Shown: positions 8,209-16,500 of the stretch, piece by piece | Position numbering within the stretch: the stretch's first letter is position 1 | Layout: each line of letters begins with the position of its first letter | From: Nakamurella antarctica | Lineage (GTDB): Bacteria; Actinomycetota; Actinomycetes; Mycobacteriales; Nakamurellaceae | NCBI RefSeq assembly: GCF_003860405.1 | Contig: NZ_CP034170.1 | Coordinates: forward strand, 372,001 to 436,000 | Direction of reading: 5' to 3' | DNA: 64,000 nt | Translations under genes and position numbers: made by a program | Notes under the pieces: generated by a model | Told to the model about the DNA's origin: nothing | Databases searched by the model: none | Seen by the model: the letters and a program-made list of their open reading frames with translations, nothing else

Positions 8209-9078
8209 ATGGTCGATAGCGAAGAGGTCCAGCGGCTCGAAGCAGCCGCAGCGCGCCAGTTGCTGACCCTGATGAGGGACGGGGGATATGCCTCGCTCGA
8301 TCTGTTCTGGTCAGAAATCGGGCTATCCGCTTTCTCACGACTGACGGCGACAGACGACAGCGGGGCAACGTTTCCGCTACAAATGCCGATCTCCCTCCCC
8401 ACCTTCCTGGAAGACCTCCGCAGTGCGAAAGCCGATCGGCACAAAGGGACCTGGTTTTCCGTCCTTGCGCGGGTGAGCGCTGCTGGCACGTTTGAATTCA
8501 GTTACAACTACGACAGCCGGATTTACTGGGACTCGCCGTCGTATTTCGAGCCAGCAGCTCGAGACGCAACGGACCCGCACCCATCAAACGAGGCGTTTCT
8601 TGACGACTTGGTGAACTACCCGCGAGAGCCTGAGTTCGTCCCGCCGTGGCATCCGGCGTTCGGACGCACGCCCGCGACGCCGGACACTGAGGAGTCGATT
8701 GATCTCGGCGCCCTCACGGGGTCGGAATTGTTTCCCGAATCGCTTGCGGCGCTGGCACTTTATGCCGACTGGCAAAGGATCGCAGAAGCTCTCCGTCGCG
8801 AGCTAGTGGAAATACTCACTGAGGAGGTCTGGTCTGACGACGCCGTGCGAACTGCTTACAACCGAGCCTTCGACGTCATATTGCAACCGGCGAACGCAGC
8901 GACCGTCAAACGGATTTGGGGATCAGCCAACCGGGCAGCTGGCTATAGATCGAAATCGACCAACATCCCCGATGCAGAGATGGTTGCCAACCCATCACAG
9001 GACCTCGAAGTTTTATTGGAAGACATCAGTGATGTGATGTGCGACATCGCTCGACACCAAATCTCACTCGTTGACTGA
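8209..9078 (+). CDS. Hypothetical protein, possibly immunity-like N-terminal domain
   Basis: 289 soluble residues starting with ATG at 8209. The first 150 residues contain aromatic, acidic motifs (TFEFSYNYDSRIYWDSPSYF at about residues 102-121 and DDLVNYPREPEFVPPWHPAF at about 132-151). These loosely recall the YezG/DUF600 type of immunity proteins, where a Tyr-Asn-Tyr-Asp strand is followed by a Trp-Pro-containing segment. The C-terminal 110 residues are helical. No toxin or secretion gene adjoins it, so an immunity role would be orphan. The family suggestion is weak; the gene itself is convincing from length and codon use. Confidence 0.6.
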   Translation: MVDSEEVQRLEAAAARQLLTLMRDGGYASLDLFWSEIGLSAFSRLTATDDSGATFPLQMPISLPTFLEDLRSAKADRHKGTWFSVLARVSAAGTFEFSYNYDSRIYWDSPSYFEPAARDATDPHPSNEAFLDDLVNYPREPEFVPPWHPAFGRTPATPDTEESIDLGALTGSELFPESLAALALYADWQRIAEALRRELVEILTEEVWSDDAVRTAYNRAFDVILQPANAATVKRIWGSANRAAGYRSKSTNIPDAEMVANPSQDLEVLLEDISDVMCDIARHQISLVD

Positions 9079-9235
9079 CCATCGGTCACTTCATGGAGGA
9101 TGGCCCTGCCAAATTTGTCGCTGGGCGCTCTAACACTTCGCGGCAGTTCAACCAGGAGAGTCCTGTGTTTGCTCTAGAGCCTGCTCAAGCAAAACGACCT
9201 CCCGACCCGCTATCCGCAGGTGAGAGGTTGTTTAT

Positions 9236-9311
9236 TGGTGCGCCCGGAGAGATTCGAACTCCCAACCTTCTGATCCGTAGTCAGATGCTCTATCCGTTGA
9301 GCTACGGGCGC
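9236..9311 (-). tRNA. tRNA-Arg(ACG)
   Basis: Read on the minus strand, GCGCCCG pairs with CGGGCGC in the acceptor stem, followed by A and an encoded CCA. The anticodon loop has ACG inside the stem CTGA/TCAG, and the T arm is GGGAGTTCGAATCTCTC-like. The A at the wobble position implies deamination to inosine by the tadA product encoded at 24631-25101. It is 48 bp downstream of tRNA-Ser(GCU) on the same strand, so the two may be co-transcribed. Confidence 0.96.
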
Positions 9312-9359
9312 ATTGCTATGTACTTGTCGTGCAACTTCTCAGGCCACCTCGCCAGAGAG

Positions 9360-9446
9360 CGGAAGCGAGAGGATTTGAACCTCCGGTACCGGTAAAGGCA
9401 CAACTCATTAGCAGTGAGTCCCATTCGGCCGCTCTGGCACGCTTCC
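9360..9446 (-). tRNA. tRNA-Ser(GCU)
   Basis: The minus-strand acceptor GGAAGCG pairs with CGCTTCC and is followed by discriminator G. The anticodon loop CTGCTAA carries GCT. A long variable arm and T loop GGTTCAAATCC mark a class II serine tRNA reading AGC/AGU. CCA is not encoded here, unlike in the other four tRNAs of the window. Confidence 0.95.
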
Positions 9447-9634
9447 TGGGGCCACCCGAGAATGGCACCTGGATCAGGTTACCTGCCGCGAAGCCTCCAG
9501 AGCAAAACGCCAGGTGGATCTCCCAGACCCGGCCGCGTGTGGCGTCCCCACCGAACCCTAGGAGGGAACGTTTCGCCGACCCGCATATCGGGCATGCAGC
9601 CGTGGCATGGTTACCGTTGCAAAAGGAAAACGAC

Positions 9635-10687
9635 ATGGCAAAACTGCGGAAATCAAACCCCTCGCACCCGGGTATTACGAGGCGCCGCAGCGGCCGGGGG
9701 TGGGCTTTTCGTCATCCTGACGGCACCCTTGTCGACCGGGAGACCAGAGATCGGGCTCTAGCGCTAGTGATCCCCCCAGCCTGGCAGGACGTGTGGATCA
9801 GCCCGTTCTCCAACGGCCACATCCAGGCTATTGGCACAGACGAGGCTGGGCGTCGGCAGTACCGGTACCACGACGACTGGTCCACCAAGCGGCACCATCA
9901 AAAGTTCGAGCGGGTGCTGGACTTTGCTTCGAAACTTGAGGACGCCCGCATTCGGGTGGCCGCCGATTTGGCATTGGAAGGGATGCCGAGAGAACGCGCC
10001 CTGGCCACCGCATTTCGGATGCTGGATCGTGGACACTTCCGTATCGGGAGTGAGGTGTATGCCGAGTCCAACGGGAGCTTTGGCCTCTCTACGTTGCGGC
10101 GAGAACACGTGCGCACCAAAGGTTCCGCGCTTGTTTTTAGCTACGTCGCGAAATCCGGTTTGGATCGCGTGGAAATGATTAACGATCCCGATCTTTTTGC
10201 AGCGGTCGGAGTAATGCGAAACAGAAGTCGAACAGAAGCCGAACTCTTTGGTTACAAGGAGGGGCGTAGGTGGCGCCGGATCCATAGCTCTGACATCAAC
10301 GCGTACGTGAAAGACGTGGTGGGAATGGCTGTATCGGCCAAAGACTTTCGGACTTGGCACGGAACGGGTATCGCTGCAGTGGCCCTGGCTGAGGAGCTGT
10401 CGAGATTTGATGCGGCGAAGAAGTGGACTGAGGCCGCCCGTAACCGCGCTGCGAGTAACGCCATCAAGGAGACTGCTCAGAGGTTGGGTAACACGCCAGC
10501 GGTATGTCGCGGTTCGTACGTCCACCCCCAACTGACGGAGTTGTTTCGGCGCGATATCACCGTCGCTGCGGAGGTCGCACTGGTTCGGCAGAGCCTGCCG
10601 AAATTGACTGCGGTGGATGACGAGATCGCCGTGATCGCCGGCCACGCCGAGGTTGAGCGTGCAGTCCTGCACCTACTGCAAAAATGA
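9635..10687 (+). CDS. DNA topoisomerase IB
   Basis: 350 residues of the eukaryotic-like bacterial/poxviral type IB topoisomerase family. An N-terminal domain (WAFRHPDGTLVDRETRDRAL) precedes the catalytic domain. Recognisable catalytic elements are RREHV plus KGSA (about 156-164), DFRTWHGT (237-244) and the nucleophilic Tyr295 in CRGSYVHP. The enzyme relaxes supercoils by transient single-strand cleavage through a 3'-phosphotyrosine, without ATP. The ATG at 9635 follows AAAAGGAAAA at four bases, which decides against the longer frame running back across the tRNA-Ser gene. It stands alone, 48 bp before the next gene. Confidence 0.92.
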   Translation: MAKLRKSNPSHPGITRRRSGRGWAFRHPDGTLVDRETRDRALALVIPPAWQDVWISPFSNGHIQAIGTDEAGRRQYRYHDDWSTKRHHQKFERVLDFASKLEDARIRVAADLALEGMPRERALATAFRMLDRGHFRIGSEVYAESNGSFGLSTLRREHVRTKGSALVFSYVAKSGLDRVEMINDPDLFAAVGVMRNRSRTEAELFGYKEGRRWRRIHSSDINAYVKDVVGMAVSAKDFRTWHGTGIAAVALAEELSRFDAAKKWTEAARNRAASNAIKETAQRLGNTPAVCRGSYVHPQLTELFRRDITVAAEVALVRQSLPKLTAVDDEIAVIAGHAEVERAVLHLLQK

Positions 10688-10735
10688 TTTCTCCATTCCC
10701 CTTCGGAAAATGAATGCCTGTTTGATACTGACGGA

Positions 10736-11848
10736 GTGACCGAGACCCCCGAACAGCGTGTGGAACGCCTACAGGCCGAATTGAATGCTGCCCAGATCGC
10801 TCAGTTGCAGCAGCAACTCGCTCAAGCCCGCGGCGAGTCCGGGTACGCGAGCCAACCCGCGCCCACGTATGGGCAGCAGATGCAGCAGTTCGGCGGGGCT
10901 TCGGAGCACTACATCCAATCCGCACTTCAGTACGGGCAGGCCGGTCAGCAAAGCCAGCAAGTGCCGCAAGGCCAACAATTCGTCCAACCGCCCTATGGCA
11001 CTGAACAAGCGCCGAATCCGTTCGCCGGTCAGCTTCAGCCCGGCGTCAACCTTTTCGGTCCGGGCACGCAAGTATTCACCGGCGGTCAGCTGCCGCCCGC
11101 CATCCAACAGCTATTGACTTCGCGCAACATTGATATGGGAGCGCTGAGTTCGCTGGTGGGTTCCGGAGGTGGCATGGGGCCCTCCGCGTATGGCACCCCC
11201 GGTGCGAACGAGCCGCTGTCGCCCGCGCCGCGGCGGGTTCCTTTCGCCTTGCGCCTCTGCTTGTTCCAGTGGCGCTGGTGGGAACTGTTCGCCATGGTGA
11301 TGGTGGTGGCAGCGCCGATTGCCTTGTGGATGTTCTATCCAGTGGCAGCGCCAGCCGCCGCGATCGCGATGATTCTCGTGATCTGGACGCTGCGGATCCG
11401 CGGCATGCGCATGCGTGGGCGGCTTTTGAAGTGGGGCATGCCTGCCAGGGTCTGCGATGTGGAGGTGGTGAGCTCGGGGACCTATTACAGCGGGGTGACG
11501 TATAACAACCAGGTGGTGGCAGTGGCCCGCGGCTGGGAGGTCGAACGGAGTCTTTACAGCGGCCCCGCGACGACCAGCAAAATCCGCTACGAGCTGGGCG
11601 GCGAGGAGAATGTCCTCATCTTGCGTGGCCTCGGTTATCGAGGAGGTGTGATCCTGGCAGACACACGTAAGCCAAGGAGCGCCCTGTGCGTGAGTTCTTT
11701 CCCCTTCGACCTCAAGCGGGACGAGACGGGTGAGTGGCTACCAACGCCGAAAGTCAGCGTATGGATTGGGTCGGTGGCTGCGGTCCTACTGCATGCAGCT
11801 TGGGTTACCGGGGCTGTGCTTCTGGTGCAGCATATTTGGCTGATCTGA
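10736..11848 (+). CDS. Membrane protein with Gln-rich N-terminal region
   Basis: 370 residues from a GTG start. Residues 5-40 form a Glu/Gln-rich coiled-coil (RVERLQAELNAAQIAQLQQQ). Residues 40-160 are a disordered Gln/Gly/Pro region with QQ and YG repeats. Two closely spaced hydrophobic helices follow at about 195-235, then a beta-rich domain of about 110 residues resembling DUF3592-type extracytoplasmic modules (ARVCDVEVVSSGTYYSG...), and a last hydrophobic segment at the C-terminus. No function is known. The convergent neighbour also has a long disordered N-terminus, ending only 12 bp away. Confidence 0.65.
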   Translation: MTETPEQRVERLQAELNAAQIAQLQQQLAQARGESGYASQPAPTYGQQMQQFGGASEHYIQSALQYGQAGQQSQQVPQGQQFVQPPYGTEQAPNPFAGQLQPGVNLFGPGTQVFTGGQLPPAIQQLLTSRNIDMGALSSLVGSGGGMGPSAYGTPGANEPLSPAPRRVPFALRLCLFQWRWWELFAMVMVVAAPIALWMFYPVAAPAAAIAMILVIWTLRIRGMRMRGRLLKWGMPARVCDVEVVSSGTYYSGVTYNNQVVAVARGWEVERSLYSGPATTSKIRYELGGEENVLILRGLGYRGGVILADTRKPRSALCVSSFPFDLKRDETGEWLPTPKVSVWIGSVAAVLLHAAWVTGAVLLVQHIWLI

Positions 11849-11860
11849 CCCCACTCCGAT

Positions 11861-12769
11861 CTAGTTGAAGCCCCTGCTGTCCTGCTTCAACGCGGTGTCC
11901 ACACAGAGGGCCGCCGCGACAACCATCTGGTGGAGCACGGCGGGCAACGGGTAATGGATCTGAACCACGTAGTTATCTGCGGTGGTGAAGAGCGTTCGCA
12001 TCACACCCTCAAAGTTTTTAGTGATGCGAGCGATCTCTCGGCCTGAAGAATCAAGAATCGCGAAGTTCCAGGCGCGCCAGTTCTCGGCGTTGATGCTGCC
12101 GATCGATTGACCACCGCTCACCATGTCGAATCGAATCTTGCCGAACACGTTCTGCTGCACCAGTTCTCCGATGGGCGCGCCGTTGGGATACTCGATAAGA
12201 AGCCTCGACTTGAAAACTTTGCGTGGTCGGGTCAGCTTCATCACCGGCTGCCCACTGAGCTCCCGCACTTCAAGCGTGTGCGTGAAGAACTGGTCGTATT
12301 CGCCGAGGAATCGCACCACTTTTTTGAGTGTGCTTTGCCCTACTTGGACGACGGTGCCGATCGGCGCACCACTACCGCCGAACACCCGATACTCGTTGTT
12401 GAGCTCGATGAGCTTGGTGCGTTGGCTGACCACCAGCACAGACTCGGAGAATAACGTCCCGCCCCCCGTTGCACCTGCTCCGCCCGTGGCTTGCCGGGCT
12501 TGGTTACGTACCGATTCGGCGGTATGCCGATCAAGATCGGGAGTCTGCCAAGTAGCAGGATCTTGCGCTGGATAGGGCTGCTGACCATAGGCGGGCGCCG
12601 GCCGCTGCGGGTAGCCGGTTGTAGACGGTTCGCTATAACTGGTCTGCTGATACCCCGAGGGGGCAGGAGGGGGCTGTGGCGCACTAGCGCCAGGCGGTGG
12701 AAGGTGCGGCGGCCGGTAGTAAGGCGAATTGGGGTCGTCGGGGCCGGGAATGGGCGGCGGGTACGTCAT
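11861..12769 (-). CDS. Scramblase/LURP-one-related protein
   Basis: 302 residues. The first 90 are disordered, rich in Pro, Tyr and Gln (MTYPPPIPGPDDPNSPYYRP). From about residue 105 a beta-barrel-like domain with a buried helix matches the phospholipid scramblase/LOR family: LFSESVLVVSQRTKLIELNNEY, then IGTVVQVGQ, a typical GEYDQFFTHTLEVRE and PVMKLTRPRKVFKSRLLIEY, and a terminal hydrophobic helix (LHQMVVAAALCVDTAL). Bacterial members are membrane-associated proteins of unclear role; lipid scrambling is not established for them. Upstream and downstream genes are unrelated. No regulatory site is seen. Confidence 0.82.
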   Translation of the reverse strand: MTYPPPIPGPDDPNSPYYRPPHLPPPGASAPQPPPAPSGYQQTSYSEPSTTGYPQRPAPAYGQQPYPAQDPATWQTPDLDRHTAESVRNQARQATGGAGATGGGTLFSESVLVVSQRTKLIELNNEYRVFGGSGAPIGTVVQVGQSTLKKVVRFLGEYDQFFTHTLEVRELSGQPVMKLTRPRKVFKSRLLIEYPNGAPIGELVQQNVFGKIRFDMVSGGQSIGSINAENWRAWNFAILDSSGREIARITKNFEGVMRTLFTTADNYVVQIHYPLPAVLHQMVVAAALCVDTALKQDSRGFN

Positions 12770-12868
12770 CGGGCCTCCAACGGCGCAACTACAAAAAGAC
12801 GAAAGAAACGGAGCGGATGGTGTGGGTAGCCGAGCGAAGCGGGGAACTCTTGGTGTCAGCTATTCACA

Positions 12869-13306
12869 TTATGAACTCACCACAGAGAGCGTTACCTTCG
12901 CCCCGCGGGTCACGGTACGGCCGATGGTGCAGTGCTCCTCCACTGCGCGGTGCAGAATCTTCAGCAACGTGGCTCTGTCTGATTCGGCGAGAGCTGAGAG
13001 GTCGAGGGCAAACTCTTCCGTTATTTCCGGGTAGGTGTCGCTGGGTGCGTCTTTGGCTCCGCTGACGTCAATGCGAGCGGCGTAGTTATCGCCTATCCGG
13101 CGCGCGAGCACGGCATCAACGGTTAGCCCGGTGCAACCGGCCAGCGAGATTTTGAGAAGTTCACCGGGGGAAAACGAGCCAGCACCGCCCACTTGCCCGA
13201 TGAGTACCGAAGCGCCACGGCCGTTGTACCCGGTGTAGGTACCTGTTCCGGTGCGCTCGATCCACAGTGCGTCACTCGAAATTGGCCTCGACAGATTTTC
13301 CGCCAC
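12869..13306 (-). CDS. OsmC/Ohr-family protein
   Basis: 145 residues. Family members are homodimeric peroxidases that reduce organic hydroperoxides with two conserved cysteines, or act in related thiol chemistry. The expected first cysteine lies in LLKISLAGCTGLTVDAVL (about residue 68) and the second in VEEHCTIGRTV (about 128). The GTG at 13306 is preceded by GGAG at five bases, which decides the start over the longer frame to 13405. It overlaps the antisense N-terminal extension sometimes drawn for hrpA; with hrpA started at 13556 the two genes are divergent and separated by 249 bp. Confidence 0.88.
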   Translation of the reverse strand: MAENLSRPISSDALWIERTGTGTYTGYNGRGASVLIGQVGGAGSFSPGELLKISLAGCTGLTVDAVLARRIGDNYAARIDVSGAKDAPSDTYPEITEEFALDLSALAESDRATLLKILHRAVEEHCTIGRTVTRGAKVTLSVVSS

Positions 13307-13555
13307 GTGCACTCCTTTTCTCGAAACTTGGGCCCAGATTTCCCGAAACTTGCGCGACAGGGTGCGCGCGCATTCCACGCGCAGCGATGCTGCGGAAGGT
13401 CGCACGACGAATCAGCACCGCGTGCTTCGCCTTGTAGCTCAGGGCAATGTATCGCCCTTCTCCGACAACTGCTGCGTGCCCGTAAGGCCGAGGCAAGCCT
13501 GCAGGAGAAAACTAGGTCGGTCCCGGCGGCCATCCCGCCTATTCTGGACATAGTC

Positions 13556-16500
13556 ATGACTGAGCAGCTGCCCACCCCGGATCCGCCGACGGCCCCCCCC
13601 GCCAAGGACGACCCCTCCGCTGGCGCACCGCGCGAACCACGGGATGGTCCGCGCCGCCCGCGTCGGCGCAGGCCTCGCAAGCCGCGACCCGAGGGTTACC
13701 AGCTGGCTGCTTCGCCGGACACAGTGGATGAGGTCGACCGCACGGATACTGCCCTTACAGACACTGCGCTTACAGACCCTGCGCACTCGGGTCCGCGAAC
13801 GCGACAGCCGCAGCTCTCAAGCAAGCGCGCCGACACACAGCACCCAAAACCACAGCACCCAGAATCACAGCTCCCAGAATCACTGCACCCCAGAATTTCC
13901 GCGGCCGATCTGGGTGAGCTCCGTCAGCGGGCGAACGCCTTGCCGGAGGTGGATGCGCGAAGTCTTGGACGCCGGTTGGCGGGCATCCGGGGGATCAAGG
14001 AACCCGCCAAGCAGGCCGCAGCCCTCACGCAGATTAGTGCGGCGTTGGAAGCGGCCGAAGCAAAAGTCATCCGCCGGTTGGCGCTGCGGCCAAAGATCAC
14101 CTACCCGCCGGGTCTGCCGGTGTCGGAGCGGGTTGACGATCTGAAAAAGGCCATTAGCGAGAACCAGGTGATCATCGTCGCCGGTGAAACCGGATCTGGT
14201 AAGTCGACGCAACTACCCAAGATCTGCCTGGATCTAGGACGTGGTGTCACAGGTTTGATCGGCCACACCCAGCCGCGCCGGATCGCTGCGCGGGCGTTGG
14301 CCGAGCGTATTGCCGAAGAGACTGGCACCGAGTTGGGCGACGCGATTGGATACACCATTCGATTCGGCGATCACACCGGCCCCAGCACTCTGGTGAAGCT
14401 GATGACGGACGGTATCTTGCTGGCCGAAATTGGCCGCGATCGGATGCTGTCGCGCTACGACACGATCATCATTGATGAGGCCCACGAGCGCAGTCTCAAC
14501 ATCGACTTTCTGCTCGGCTACCTGGCCGAGCTGTTGCCGCGCCGCCCCGATCTCAGAGTGATTATTACTTCCGCCACCATCGACCCGGAGAGGTTCAGTA
14601 ACCACTTCGCCGGCGCCCCCATCGTGGAGGTTTCCGGCCGCACCTTCCCCGTCGAGATCCGTTACCGCCCTTACGGCGCCGACGCGGATGACGCGGACGC
14701 TGATGACGTCAACGAGGGCGGCGACGAGGATGATGCCGGCGGCTTAGAAGCCTCAATCAATGCCGGTCCCGTACCGCAGAAATCTGCGCCATCACAGCAG
14801 TCTCGCCCTAGGGAAGCCGAGCGCGACCAAGCCAGCGCAATCTGCGAAGCGGTCGACGAGCTCAGTCTTGCTGGTGATGGCGATATCCTGGTCTTCCTCT
14901 CTGGCGAACGCGAGATCCGTGACACTGCAGAGGTATTGCGCGGACACCTCGCGACGAAGCCGGGTGTCACCGAGGTGCTCCCGCTCTACGGGAGGTTGTC
15001 GGCTGCGGATCAACACAAGGTGTTCTCCGGCCACCGCGGCCGCCGGGTGGTGCTAGCGACCAACGTCGCCGAGACGTCGCTCACGGTGCCGGGGATTCGC
15101 TATGTGATTGATCCAGGCACAGCGCGGATCTCGCGGTACTCCCTGCGGACCAAAGTGCAGCGATTGCCCATCGAGAACGTCTCGCAAGCCTCCGCGGGGC
15201 AGCGCGCGGGGCGTTGCGGCCGGGTCGCCGACGGCATTTGTATCCGGCTCTATTCCGAGACCGACTTCGCCTCGCGGGCTGAATACACCGACCCGGAGAT
15301 CACCCGGACGTCCCTGGCCTCTGTCATTTTGCGGATGGCGTCGCTTGATCTGGGGGATATCACTTCGTTCCCATTCCTGGACCCGCCGGATTCACGCCAG
15401 ATCGGCGATGGCATTACGCTATTGACCGAACTTGGCGCGCTGCAAGCAGACTCCACTGCTGGTCGGGTTCATCTGACACCGGTCGGTCGCACCCTCGCGG
15501 AGCTGCCGCTCGATCCGCGACTGGCGAGGATGATTCTGGCCGCGGATTCGCTGGGTTGCGCAAACGAAGTGATCGTCATCGCCGCCGCTCTCGCGATCCA
15601 AGACGTGCGGGAGTACCCCCTCGAAGATCGCGAAATAGCGACGGCCTCACACTCCAGGTTCCGCGACAAGCATTCGGACTTTGTCTCGGTGTTCAACCTG
15701 TGGACGTACTTGCAGGAACAGGGGGAGGCGCTGTCGGGCAACGCCTTCCGTCGGATGTGCCGCACCGAGTATCTGCATTATCTGCGGATCCGCGAATGGC
15801 AGGACCTGGTGGGGCAGATCCGGCAGCTGGCCAAGTCGCTGAAGATGGACGTCACGTCAACAGCAAAAACCCAGCGAACCGTGAAGGCGCAGCCCGAAGC
15901 AATTCTCAATGCGCCGTCGATCCGTCGCGGCGGTAGGTCCGGATCTAAGGCGAAACATGTTGCTGCGGTGCAAAGTTCGGGGCAACAGCAGGAGCTGATC
16001 GTAGGCACACTCGACACCGCGAAGGTCCACTCGGCGCTGCTTACCGGTCTAATTTCGCAGATCGGGCTGCGGGACGAAGCCAAGAAGGATTATCAAGGAA
16101 CCCGCGGTGGCCGCTTTACGATCTGGCCCGGTTCCGGCCTGTCCAAAGGGACGCCCAAGCTGGTGATGGCAGCGGAACTTGTGGAGACGTCACGGTTGTG
16201 GGCTCGCACGGTGGCATCTATCGAGCCAGAGTGGGCCGAAACCGTTGGCGCAGATCTGGTGAAACGCAACTACTCCGAGCCGCGCTGGGAACGTAACCGC
16301 GGCAGCGCCGTTGCCACCGAGAAGGTAACGCTGCTCGGGGTCACTCTGGTGGCAGCGCGCACCGTCCAGTACGGGAAAATCGACCCGGAATTGTCGAGGG
16401 AGCTTTTTATTCGGCATGCGCTGGTCGAGGGCGACTGGAACACCCGCCACCCCTTCTTCGAGCGCAACAACGAGTTGATGCAGCTAATTGCGGAGCGAGA

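Noticed and set aside
9093-9395. 100-codon plus-strand frame before topoisomerase IB
   Set aside because: It reads across the tRNA-Arg gene on the opposite strand, a common false ORF.
13193-13555. N-terminal extension of HrpA by about 120 residues
   Set aside because: The extension overlaps the OsmC gene on the other strand, has no helicase character, and an ATG with a normal context exists at 13556.
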